This document shows, piece after piece, positions 31,450 to 39,778 of a stretch of 64,000 nucleotides of DNA. The notes below the pieces were generated by a model. That model saw nothing but the letters and a program-made list of their open reading frames with translations, ran no database searches and had not been told where the DNA came from. Source of the DNA: a virus; the IMG/VR virus record IMGVR_UViG_3300023242_000004, positions 1 to 64,000 of that record. One strand, 5' to 3'. The position numbers and the translations under genes were made by a program. The first letter of the stretch is position 1; the number at the start of each line of letters is the position of its first letter.

Positions 31450-32402
31450 TATACATCTTTATCCTCTGGTTTAAAAGCACCCATAAGGAGTTTAGTTATA
31501 CCCTTATTACCTAAATTTTCGTAAATCTTAGATGGGTCATAACCTTCTGGTGTGCTAACTAATTTTATTCTACCTCTTAAGTTACCAAAATTTAATTGTT
31601 GATACAAAATTTTAGCGTCTTCCCACGCATCACCATCTAAAACAATCACAACAAAACCAGATGATTTATCATGTAATAACTCTAAAAGTTTGTTTGAGAT
31701 AAATTTACCTAGTAATGGGATAGAATTTGGTGTTACTATATTATCAGTTGCGCCCTCAACCAAATAAATAGTTGCATCTAAGTTTAATCGCCCTTCGTTA
31801 AATATAATTTCTTGTTTTTCAGCATCTGGATTTAGATACTTTAATTTTGTATATTCTTTACCAAACCATCTAGCAATAAAATAATTTAATTCGCCTTCCG
31901 AATCGTAAGACGGAATGATTACCCTATTGAAGAATTTTCCACGATAAGTATAACCAATATCGTATTCATCTATGATATCATCTGTGATACCTCTGGTTTT
32001 TAAATAATTTAACGCTAAATTTGCTTTGTAGTCTTTTTCTGTGCAGTCAGATAATCGTTTATACCCTTCTGGTAATGTTAATAATACTCGTTCACGTTCT
32101 ATATTGGTAATAAATTCAGCATCTGGTTTTACCAATAAATAATCTCGAATATTTTTAGGTGTTGCGTATTTTTTTAAAAGTTTTAAAACTGGGCCACGCA
32201 TATGGTTAACTTCATGACATGACCAACATTTAAACTTGTTCATTTGGTAGTTAATCTCTAAATTACCTTTACCATCACCATCTATTAAACCTTTTTCAGC
32301 AGAACATGCTGGACAATCAAATGCGATTTGCCCAGTGTCTTCATTATGTTTTCTAGTTTCGCCTAAAAAACTTTCTAATATGTTAACCAATAACATTGCC
32401 AT
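31446..32402 (-). CDS. gp61: DnaG-type DNA primase (T4 gp61-like)
   Basis: Synthesises RNA primers for lagging-strand replication with the gp41 helicase. Its 318 residues have an N-terminal zinc ribbon (FDCPACSAEKG, then NKFKCWSCHEVNHM, with C-x2-C pairs). An RNA-polymerase basic domain (YLKTRGITDDIIDEYDIGYT, FFNRVIIPSYD) follows, and then a TOPRIM fold with the acidic motifs IYLVEGATDN and FVVIVLDGDAW. The length fits T4 gp61 (342). It has its own promoter at 32407-32438 and overlaps the convergent GNAT gene by 4 nt. Confidence 0.88.
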   Translation of the reverse strand: MAMLLVNILESFLGETRKHNEDTGQIAFDCPACSAEKGLIDGDGKGNLEINYQMNKFKCWSCHEVNHMRGPVLKLLKKYATPKNIRDYLLVKPDAEFITNIERERVLLTLPEGYKRLSDCTEKDYKANLALNYLKTRGITDDIIDEYDIGYTYRGKFFNRVIIPSYDSEGELNYFIARWFGKEYTKLKYLNPDAEKQEIIFNEGRLNLDATIYLVEGATDNIVTPNSIPLLGKFISNKLLELLHDKSSGFVVIVLDGDAWEDAKILYQQLNFGNLRGRIKLVSTPEGYDPSKIYENLGNKGITKLLMGAFKPEDKDVY

Positions 32403-32406
32403 TCGA

Positions 32407-32438
32407 CAAAGGTACGAAATTAAAATTGTTTTTCCAAA
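32407..32438 (-). promoter_or_regulatory. Bacteroidota-type promoter for primase
   Basis: Minus strand TTTG (32438-32435), 20 nt, TACCTTTG (32414-32407), immediately before ATG 32402. Confidence 0.55.
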
Positions 32439-32459
32439 TAATTTTAATTTTGATTTGGT

Positions 32460-33119
32460 TTACCTAGGCCAAACACTTATTTTATTCATATAACCTATAG
32501 CACAAGCATAGGCATCACTCATGTCGAAATTTTCTTTTTTTAGTTTATTTTTTTTATCTAAAATCCATTTTATTTGCGGTTCTAAATCACATACATTTTC
32601 GAAAATCACCATTTTCTTGTCAACATCAAATGGGTAACCCCCAAACAACACAGGAGCGTTTTTAGCTATTTGTTTATCAGCTAAAGGTGTTCCATCTTTT
32701 TTTGCTTTTCTAACGACCATAAGTTCTGGAAATGCGTATTTACGTGCATCGTAAGAAGATATGAACTCTGGTACAATACCTAAAGCATCGTAAACGGATT
32801 TTGAAATCATCCCGTTAAACCTTAATAAGGTCGCAATTGTGTAAACATTGTTAGACTGAAGTAGTGGTTCTTCGATAACAACCCTAGTAATACCAAAATC
32901 ACTATAGTGTGAAAGAAACTCATTTTCAAATATTTCAATTTTCCTAAACAATTCTTCCGTTTTTGTTTCTGGTTTTGGTTTAACTTTTGGAGATACATGG
33001 TGTAAGAGTTTTAATTTACCCTTGTTACCCATATCTTCAAATAATGAAATACCAATGGTTGAAGTTGATACATCCAGACTTAAAAGAAATTCTGGTTCTT
33101 TTTCTATTTTATTTTTCAT
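32460..33119 (-). CDS. RuvC-like Holliday junction nuclease
   Basis: Ribonuclease H-fold nuclease probably resolving branched DNA. From ATG 33119 (MKNKIEKEPEFLLSLDVS) it has 219 residues. Acidic catalytic motifs are visible in order: LSLDVSTSTIGISLF (Asp), VVIEEPLLQSNNVYT (Glu) and NFDMSDAYACAIG (Asp-x-x-Asp). The start was chosen over the upstream ATG at 33170 because the upstream part is the tail of a decayed endonuclease in the same frame. A second copy of the N-terminal coding segment (KEPEFLL) lies at 33338, upstream of that relic. Confidence 0.8.
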   Translation of the reverse strand: MKNKIEKEPEFLLSLDVSTSTIGISLFEDMGNKGKLKLLHHVSPKVKPKPETKTEELFRKIEIFENEFLSHYSDFGITRVVIEEPLLQSNNVYTIATLLRFNGMISKSVYDALGIVPEFISSYDARKYAFPELMVVRKAKKDGTPLADKQIAKNAPVLFGGYPFDVDKKMVIFENVCDLEPQIKWILDKKNKLKKENFDMSDAYACAIGYMNKISVWPR

Positions 33120-33338
33120 AATTTTTATATTTCCATTTAAAACCATATGCTGTTTTTGCAAACCCACCACAACACATTCTTATACTTTTTGCTGGTATAT
33201 TTAATACTTCGCTAGCTGTAATTGAACAACTGAATTCGTTAATTAAATTATTATCCATATCAAATTGTTGTACTAATTTTGCTTTCGGGTGTTTTTCACC
33301 AGTATTAACGCCAATAAAAATTCTGGTTCTTTAATCAT
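33109..33338 (-). pseudogene. homing endonuclease relic plus duplicated N-terminal stub
   Basis: From ATG 33338 the sequence reads MIKEPEFLLALI, nearly a copy of the start of the RuvC-like protein (KEPEFLLSLD). It then passes, in another frame, into FIGVNTGEKHPKAKLVQQFD, a NUMOD-type repeat (FSCSITASEVLNIPAKSIRM) and AYGFKWKYKNYEK, stop at 33109. That is the C-terminal end of a GIY-YIG/NUMOD endonuclease; compare GGFKWKFKN ending the one at 59075. The nuclease domain is gone. Its stop lies inside the start region of the RuvC-like gene. Confidence 0.8.
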
Positions 33339-33383
33339 AACGCTTTTTACATTAATTTAACACACAAACAAAAAAAATAAACC

Positions 33384-34586
33384 TTAAAGAGTTATTTTTA
33401 TCCCCAAAGCCAAAAATTCGTTAACATTTTTTATTATATGACGGTCTGTTTTAGCTACAGCAATTAAATTACCTACATCATCAAATAAACCAACCTCACT
33501 AATTCTAGGTATATCTCCAATATCAAAAGTAGGGTTTGTTGTTGAACCAAACTCACCTCTGTCAGCTATACATGTTATGCTTTGATATACATTTGTTGAA
33601 ACACTATTAAACATTACTGTCGTCGCTGTTGAAGCAGATTGATTAAAATTATTTACTATTGTTTGGTCTGTAATTACCGCAAATCCTTTGTCTAAATAAA
33701 CTATCCCAACCAATGTGTCGGCTGTAACACCTAAATTAGAATTTGTTTGAAAATTGTATGTTTGTTTTTGGTTTAATGAGAAAGGTTTTTCCGTATTATA
33801 ACCTGTAGCCCAACTTTTAGATACATCACCACCGTTTGGTTTCATGATATCATCAGAAACCAAAGCAGCGACATTATTACCAAATTGGTTAGTTTGCAAT
33901 GCGTTATCTGAGATAAAATTATCTAATGTTATCAATGTATTATTACCACCTAAATAGGTAGAATAAATAGTATACGTCCCAGCAGATGTTGGTAGTTCAA
34001 GTTTAAATGTTTTACCATCAATACACTCACCGTAGTTATTGTTATTTATTGCAATTACAAGTATTTTTGTTGCACTAAAAGCACTTAAAGCAGTATTGGA
34101 GTAACCACCATTCGTGTAAGTAACTCCAGTATATTTTGTATCATCATTAGTATTTAAAGGTAAACCGAATGAATAAAATAAATTAACCAAGTTATCAGTA
34201 GCTATGTTATTTCTATTAACTAAAGATTGTGATAAATTACCAGCATCAACTGTAACCACACCATTAGGTATTATTTCGGACAAAACATTAATTGATTGAG
34301 AAGAAACAGGTTTGGTTAACATACCGCTAGAGTTTACTATAAGCATACTTTTCATACCAATAGATTGTGTTGTACTATTACTAATTGTAGCGTTAGTACC
34401 AATATCACCACCAATTCCAGGTATTTCACCCGTGCCTAGTGTTAAGTTAGTGTGGTAATTAGCATCTGAATCGCCAAAACTAAAAGTTTTGATTAATGCA
34501 TTATTGGTAGACACGATTTTTTGTCTACCAAGTGGAGTTAACTTAGCCGTTAGCGTAAGTGTTGTTGCAGTGTTATTAAATCCCAT
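33384..34586 (-). CDS. tail fibre/collar-like structural protein (paralogue of 34588)
   Basis: Start at ATG 34586 (MGFNNTATTLTLTAKLTPLG), 400 residues, 1 nt after the stop of the previous gene. The N-terminal block LTPLGRQKI, followed by FSFGDSDANY, and the C-terminal block PRISEVGLFDDVGNLIAVAK match LTQKGREQL, YWAIGDSEINY and IKITEVGIYDADKNLVCIGK in the neighbouring 711-residue protein, so the two are paralogues. These blocks resemble the N-terminal module of phage tail-collar fibre proteins. The middle is Ser/Thr/Asn-rich beta structure typical of fibres. Last gene of the tail operon. Confidence 0.7.
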   Translation of the reverse strand: MGFNNTATTLTLTAKLTPLGRQKIVSTNNALIKTFSFGDSDANYHTNLTLGTGEIPGIGGDIGTNATISNSTTQSIGMKSMLIVNSSGMLTKPVSSQSINVLSEIIPNGVVTVDAGNLSQSLVNRNNIATDNLVNLFYSFGLPLNTNDDTKYTGVTYTNGGYSNTALSAFSATKILVIAINNNNYGECIDGKTFKLELPTSAGTYTIYSTYLGGNNTLITLDNFISDNALQTNQFGNNVAALVSDDIMKPNGGDVSKSWATGYNTEKPFSLNQKQTYNFQTNSNLGVTADTLVGIVYLDKGFAVITDQTIVNNFNQSASTATTVMFNSVSTNVYQSITCIADRGEFGSTTNPTFDIGDIPRISEVGLFDDVGNLIAVAKTDRHIIKNVNEFLALGIKITL

Positions 34587-34587
34587 A

Positions 34588-36723
34588 TTAAAAGTCCATT
34601 GATAATTCAATCATTATTATATTACCACTAACTAAAGGAACTGGATTAGATAATTTACCAATACATACAAGATTTTTATCTGCATCGTAAATTCCTACCT
34701 CAGTAATTTTAATATTTGGTGGGTTTGTTAACAAATCTTTGCTTCTAGTTGGGTTAGTAGTCGTATTAAACAGGCTAGCGTCAACTCTAATATCGAAGAT
34801 TGTTTTGTATATTGTTGCACCGATGAATGTTGTTAAATTTCCATAAAAGAATCTTTCATCACCGAATTGTAATTCTTCTGGTTGTGTGTTTGCTGGTAAA
34901 TTTAACGCAGCGATAACACTAAATATATCTGCTGATATATCTTTTAATTTATCTATAATAAACCCAGTTGTTGTTGGTGTTTGACCTTCTAATAATTTAG
35001 GGTCAATTGTTTCACCAACAACACCAGTAATTGCAGTGGTTGTAAAATCAAAAGTTTTCCAAGCTCCTGGGTCTGGACGGTCAGTTTGGTCTTGAACCAT
35101 TTGATAAACTAATTTGAAGTTGTCAGCATAAAAACCATAACCATCATAACCAGTTTCTAATTTACGCATGTAAGGAAATAAATCCATTTGATTTATTCTA
35201 AAAGAAACATCTTTAGATGATTCTGTGTTATTTGTTATTTTAACATATTCTTGGCAAGCCATAGAAGTCGTTAAACCAGTAGCCCTAGTGTTTTCTAAAA
35301 TATATGTTAAGTACATTGTGTCGTTTACCGCTAATAAACCATTAGACGTACCACCAGTAGGTGCTTGTAAGGTTGCAGCTAATTCTGGGAGCGTCCAATT
35401 TCTATTTGATTTATAAGAAGTTGCAGCAACAATTTCATCATCATGAATAACACATGTTTTTAATTGTGGGTAAACCCTACCAACCACTTTAGGTATTGAT
35501 GTCGAGGCAATCGAAGTAGGATTTTCAATTAAATCAACGTATTCAATGTCGTTATTAGACATTAATTGTGTTGCACCTGTCGCAATAAACGTCATACCCA
35601 TAGATGTTCCACTACCAGTAGCACCAGAATGTCTATGATACATTAAATCTGGCATATACAAACTCAAATACTTACCAGATACTGAATCAGTGTAAAAGAA
35701 TTCACCATATAAATTAGATATAGTATTATTCGTGTAGTGAATAATAGAAATAGATTTAACCACATCGTCTGGATAACTTAAACCTGGACCGTTACAATTA
35801 AATGTTAGTGTTTGGCCAGTTGATTGACAAAGATATTCCATGTAAGGGTTTTTAGAACCTAAATATCTATACGAACCAAACTTAGTGTAGTTTTCGTATT
35901 CATTAGTAATAGACAAACCAGTAATCCCAGCAATATCTTCACACCAAACATTATTCATATTCCAAACTGGGACATCGTGACACGTAACGTTTACGTTTGA
36001 ATCAAAAGACAAAGTACCAGAATCCCAATAAGCTGTCGTTGTCCCAGTAGCGATAGTTTCATAAACCTCACCACCTCTATAAACAATAACTTGGCTTGAC
36101 GAAGTTTGAGCAGATAAATTTGGTAAGTTTCTATCTACAGTAACATACCCAATTCCAGTTGCTTTAACTTTGAACCAAAGATTCGGAAGCGCTCTAGTAT
36201 TTTCATTATTGATAATATCACCAATTGTATCGTTCGCCAATTTAATCAACACAATATCACCAACATTTATGTTGGTAGTTGTGATAGCAAAGCTAGTTCC
36301 ACCTGTAAAAACTGAATTAAATACGTTTGTAAAATATGGTGTGTAAGTTGACCCTGTAAGCGTTGTAAATGTTGAACCAGAACGTTGAAAAAACCCTCTT
36401 TCGTCAGCTTCATTGTTAACAATTGCTTTGACAACATTTAAAACTGAACCATTAACTGTTTGGAATGGGTCGCTCGCACCTTTTGGTGTGATAAATGTCT
36501 TTATATTTGGTTGTCTATCAAATGGTCTGAACACAGCACTAGTTGCTGATAATGTTGCGTCAGTAGGGTTTGCATCCACAATAGCTTCTCTATTGTAGTT
36601 AATTTCAGAATCCCCAATTGCCCAGTAATTAAAATTTAATTTACCTTGGGCCAATTGCTCACGTCCTTTTTGTGTTAACTTTATGCTAACAAACGGACTT
36701 GTGTTTTTAATTATGTAACTCAT
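34588..36723 (-). CDS. tail fibre/baseplate structural protein
   Basis: Protein of 711 residues, beta-rich and Ser/Thr/Asn-rich, sharing N-terminal (KLTQKGREQLAQGKLNFNYW) and C-terminal blocks with the 33384 protein. A central region contains DLMYHRHSGATGSG and VYPQLKTCVIHDDEIVAATS. This is a layout I associate with large baseplate or fibre proteins of Bacteroidota phages, without firm family. A candidate late promoter lies at 36748-36764. Likely a tail-tip or fibre-attachment protein; the role is inferred from position and composition. Confidence 0.7.
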   Translation of the reverse strand: MSYIIKNTSPFVSIKLTQKGREQLAQGKLNFNYWAIGDSEINYNREAIVDANPTDATLSATSAVFRPFDRQPNIKTFITPKGASDPFQTVNGSVLNVVKAIVNNEADERGFFQRSGSTFTTLTGSTYTPYFTNVFNSVFTGGTSFAITTTNINVGDIVLIKLANDTIGDIINNENTRALPNLWFKVKATGIGYVTVDRNLPNLSAQTSSSQVIVYRGGEVYETIATGTTTAYWDSGTLSFDSNVNVTCHDVPVWNMNNVWCEDIAGITGLSITNEYENYTKFGSYRYLGSKNPYMEYLCQSTGQTLTFNCNGPGLSYPDDVVKSISIIHYTNNTISNLYGEFFYTDSVSGKYLSLYMPDLMYHRHSGATGSGTSMGMTFIATGATQLMSNNDIEYVDLIENPTSIASTSIPKVVGRVYPQLKTCVIHDDEIVAATSYKSNRNWTLPELAATLQAPTGGTSNGLLAVNDTMYLTYILENTRATGLTTSMACQEYVKITNNTESSKDVSFRINQMDLFPYMRKLETGYDGYGFYADNFKLVYQMVQDQTDRPDPGAWKTFDFTTTAITGVVGETIDPKLLEGQTPTTTGFIIDKLKDISADIFSVIAALNLPANTQPEELQFGDERFFYGNLTTFIGATIYKTIFDIRVDASLFNTTTNPTRSKDLLTNPPNIKITEVGIYDADKNLVCIGKLSNPVPLVSGNIIMIELSMDF

Positions 36724-36747
36724 GTTTTATAAATGTCTTTTTCTTTA

Positions 36748-36764
36748 TTTTACTTATAAATATC
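36748..36764 (-). promoter_or_regulatory. candidate late promoter motif
   Basis: Minus strand GGATATTTATAAGTAAAA, about 25 nt before ATG 36723; a second TTTATAAA lies closer to the start. Confidence 0.4.
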
Positions 36765-36779
36765 CAATAGTAAATAATA

Positions 36780-38210
36780 TTAATACGAATTTATCGAATT
36801 ACTTTGAATTATTACTGGAATTATTTCACTATATGCTGTACTGTTGACGTTATCACCACAAATAGTTGTGTAATTTTTTTCATTTTTTACTCTATAGTAT
36901 AAAGTATCACCTACTGTTCCATTAGCAATGAAACCTTGACTATAATAACTAATACCAACTTGATAATCTGTAATACCACTATAATATAATGAATTAAACG
37001 TATCACCAGTCGATACCTCTAGAATAAAATAACCATTTTGAATAGTTGGTGATTCTCTTATACCCCAAGATACAATTGGTGTGTTTGTGTTTAAACCCAT
37101 AGAAGAGGTGGCTCTAGGAAAATACACTATTGTAATAATATCGTTAACTATCACTGTGCCTTGAAGAATAATTCTTTTTGGGTTAGTGATTGATTGGAAG
37201 TGGTCTATATTATTAGCTAACGTAGCTCCATTCAACATTACTATAACACTACCACCATCCTGTGGTGTTATTGAAGTATAAATTTCATATTTATCAGTAT
37301 TTGTGTTAAAATAAACCTCACTAGAGCCTTGACTATCTGTTACACCACTCACAATAGGTGTCTTTATATTTATGTTATCACTTACCATATTGTAACCACC
37401 ACTAGTTGAATAAATAACTGTAATTATGTCGTTAGAAAAAGTTTCACCGCTCAAATATACTACATTACCAGAAAAAGAATAATCTTCACCTAGAGCTAAA
37501 ACCAAACCATTTAACGTAACAACAAAATCACCAATAACACCATTTTGAACATTAAAGGTTACTTGCCCATCACTAGGTATAATTACTTGTTGCGTTAATT
37601 GACCTATTTCAGCTGAGTTGCTACTATTTTGGGTTAAAATAGGTGTTTCGGCTTGTTTCATCGCCATAAAATAATAATCAAATTTTTTGTTGTAAATACC
37701 ATATTCTGTTCCGTAAATAAATGTTGATGTGTCGACATTTTTGTTTAATTTACCCAAAAAATCAGTACATACACCAAAAGAATAATATGGTTTAATTATA
37801 TATTCACCATCAAGTGTTAAACCACTAGATGGAACATATTGTGTAGTCATATTGGTAGCACTAAATGTTGAATAATTTAGTGTTTCTGATTTATATACAG
37901 GTGTTGAACTAAACCCACTAAAAATATCTGAATATTTATAGATTTCAAATCTAAACAACGCACTAGTGTCAATAAAAGAGCTAGTGTTTGCTGTAAAATC
38001 AAATGTTAGAGGAATATTTTGTGTAGCAGCGGTAATAATATAAGAAGTACCGCTAGTTGAACCAATACAATCTATTTTAGATGCACCACTAAGTGAATAT
38101 TGTGGGCTTTGAAAAACACAAATATCTGAACTCATGTTGACATTCAGAATATCTTTGTTTCTCACAGCACCATTTTCATTTTGAACATATATTGGTTCTT
38201 GATGTCTCAT
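36780..38210 (-). CDS. beta-rich tail structural protein
   Basis: Protein of 476 residues, Ser/Thr/Tyr-rich with two similar repeats that look like fibre or Ig-like domains. They read VTFNVQNGVIGDFVVTLNGL with LGEDYSFSGNVVYLSGETF, and VYFNTNTDKYEIYTSITPQD with NNIDHFQSITNPKRIILQGT; both are followed by DIITVIY or DIITIVY. The repeats are typical of phage fibre spacer domains. It is coupled to the small gene upstream by a TAATG overlap. Function beyond a structural role is not evident. Confidence 0.65.
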   Translation of the reverse strand: MRHQEPIYVQNENGAVRNKDILNVNMSSDICVFQSPQYSLSGASKIDCIGSTSGTSYIITAATQNIPLTFDFTANTSSFIDTSALFRFEIYKYSDIFSGFSSTPVYKSETLNYSTFSATNMTTQYVPSSGLTLDGEYIIKPYYSFGVCTDFLGKLNKNVDTSTFIYGTEYGIYNKKFDYYFMAMKQAETPILTQNSSNSAEIGQLTQQVIIPSDGQVTFNVQNGVIGDFVVTLNGLVLALGEDYSFSGNVVYLSGETFSNDIITVIYSTSGGYNMVSDNINIKTPIVSGVTDSQGSSEVYFNTNTDKYEIYTSITPQDGGSVIVMLNGATLANNIDHFQSITNPKRIILQGTVIVNDIITIVYFPRATSSMGLNTNTPIVSWGIRESPTIQNGYFILEVSTGDTFNSLYYSGITDYQVGISYYSQGFIANGTVGDTLYYRVKNEKNYTTICGDNVNSTAYSEIIPVIIQSNSINSY

Positions 38211-38452
38211 TAGTAATTTATTTCTAGCGTAATCATTGTTTTATTATAACTATTCTGTAAACCAAAAGATTGTGGAATAGTCAAAGCAGTTGTTTCTTCT
38301 GCTTTTGTTAAATTCTGTAAATATCCGACAAAACCGTTCAAGTTAATGAAATCTTCTTGTTGTATCTCACCTGTAATATTAGAAATATAACGAATATTAT
38401 CTATAACATTCGTTAACACTTCACCTTGTATGTTTTTAATTAATTTAGGCAT
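38210..38452 (-). CDS. small tail-operon protein
   Basis: Protein of 80 residues, soluble, ending in a beta strand (NSYNKTMITLEINY). It lies between the YadA-like fibre gene (4 nt gap) and the 476-residue structural gene (1-base overlap). It could be a small fibre chaperone or connector, but no family is recognised. Confidence 0.5.
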   Translation of the reverse strand: MPKLIKNIQGEVLTNVIDNIRYISNITGEIQQEDFINLNGFVGYLQNLTKAEETTALTIPQSFGLQNSYNKTMITLEINY

Positions 38453-38456
38453 AATA

Positions 38457-39680
38457 TTATGGTTTTAGATAAACTGCTCTAGAACCTCTTAACAAATAAA
38501 GACCACCAGAAGGCATCGATGTATCTACATCAGCTTGAGCGTCATCATCGTATGGTCCGTATGTTTTAATACTTAATCTATCAACATATGTCGAATTAGC
38601 CACACTACTCTTAATACTAGCACCTAAAACAATCGTATTAATTTGTCCCGCTGTTGAATTTAAACCATGAACAAATGAATAAGTACCAAGAGCAGTGCTG
38701 CCAGAACCACCAGCGTGTGATGATTTACCACTAGCTAGTGTGTTTTGACCTTCAGCGTGTGATGTAAAACCACTAGCTACCGTGCCTTGACCTTCAGCAT
38801 GTGAATAATCACCACTAGCTAGTGTGCTTTGACCTTCAGCGTGTGAAGAATCACCACTAGCTACCGTTGAATTACCTTCAGCATGTGAAAAATTCCCATT
38901 AGCTTGCGTGAATTCACCTTCAGCGTGTGAAGAATCACCACTAGCTACCGTTGAATTACCTTCAGCATGTGAAAAATTCCCATTAGCTTGCGTGAATTCA
39001 CCTTCAGCGTGTGATGCTTCACCACTAGCTTGTGTTGAATTACCTTCAGCATGTGAAGAATTCCCACTAGCTATTGTATCACTACCTTCAGCATGTGATG
39101 CTCCACCACTAGCTACCGTTGCACCACCTTCAGCGTGACTATTATCCCCAGACGCTGTTGTGCTTTGACCTTCAGCGTGTGATGCTCCACCACTAGCTAC
39201 CGTTGAATTACCTTCAGCATGTGACGCATAACTAATAGCTTGCGTTAATTCACCTTCAGCGTGTGATGCTCCACCACTAGCTTGTGTTGAATTACCTTCA
39301 GCATGTGAAGAATTCCCACTAGCTATTGTGCCTCGACCTTCAGCGACTGCATAGTCACCTGTTGCATCTAACCCAGTACCGTTAATAGCTTTGATTGAAC
39401 CAACACCCGCTGAACCAGTTACCCAAATAGTATCTCCAATTGAGAAACCAGTTACGCTAAACGTACCACCAGTATTGTTGGTAAAAGTAGTAACACCATT
39501 TGTGTAAGTACCACCTGTAACTGTTACATCAGTGGGCAAAGTTATATTATCCAAAAGTTGTTGAACTGTAGCTTTATAAGAACTACCGTTAGGGTCTTGT
39601 GATTGGTCATTTACCAAAACAATGTGGAGAACATCATCCAAACCAACTGAAGGGGCTGTATTTCTACTAGTTAATTTCAT
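38457..39680 (-). CDS. tail fibre with YadA-head-like SHAEG repeats
   Basis: Protein of 407 residues. The N-terminal domain (1-105) begins MKLTSRNTAPSVGLDDVLHI. It is followed by 16 tandem 14-residue repeats (110-333) of the form xSHAEGxxTxASGx, the left-handed parallel beta-roll repeat of YadA/Hia-type trimeric adhesin heads. A C-terminal cap (TYSFVHGLNSTAGQINTIVL) follows, and the end GGLYLLRGSRAVYLKP may contact its chaperone or the host. It probably forms a trimeric receptor-binding or spacer fibre. One 84-bp double repeat is duplicated almost exactly, a sign of recent unequal recombination. A late-type promoter lies at 39692. Confidence 0.85.
   Translation of the reverse strand: MKLTSRNTAPSVGLDDVLHIVLVNDQSQDPNGSSYKATVQQLLDNITLPTDVTVTGGTYTNGVTTFTNNTGGTFSVTGFSIGDTIWVTGSAGVGSIKAINGTGLDATGDYAVAEGRGTIASGNSSHAEGNSTQASGGASHAEGELTQAISYASHAEGNSTVASGGASHAEGQSTTASGDNSHAEGGATVASGGASHAEGSDTIASGNSSHAEGNSTQASGEASHAEGEFTQANGNFSHAEGNSTVASGDSSHAEGEFTQANGNFSHAEGNSTVASGDSSHAEGQSTLASGDYSHAEGQGTVASGFTSHAEGQNTLASGKSSHAGGSGSTALGTYSFVHGLNSTAGQINTIVLGASIKSSVANSTYVDRLSIKTYGPYDDDAQADVDTSMPSGGLYLLRGSRAVYLKP
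38682..39353 (-). repeat. 16 tandem 42-bp coding repeats (SHAEG)
   Basis: Sixteen in-frame 42-bp units in the fibre gene. Consecutive units at about 38850-39015 form two near-identical 84-bp blocks (FSHAEGNSTVASGD plus SSHAEGEFTQANGN, twice). Confidence 0.9.
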
Positions 39681-39691
39681 TTTTTATTTTC

Positions 39692-39708
39692 TTTTATATA
39701 TAAATATA
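39692..39708 (-). promoter_or_regulatory. candidate late promoter motif
   Basis: Minus strand AATATATTTATATATAAAA, about 12 nt before ATG 39680. The 98-bp gap 39681-39778 holds nothing else evident. Confidence 0.35.
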
Positions 39709-39778
39709 TTATTTTATTGAAATAAGGTCTTTATTTCGTTTAAATAAAAACGCACTTGTTTTTAAATTTATCTTTTTA

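Noticed and set aside
38682-39353. CRISPR-like array
   Set aside because: Repeats are in-frame, contiguous and code for the SHAEG beta-roll; there are no unique spacers.
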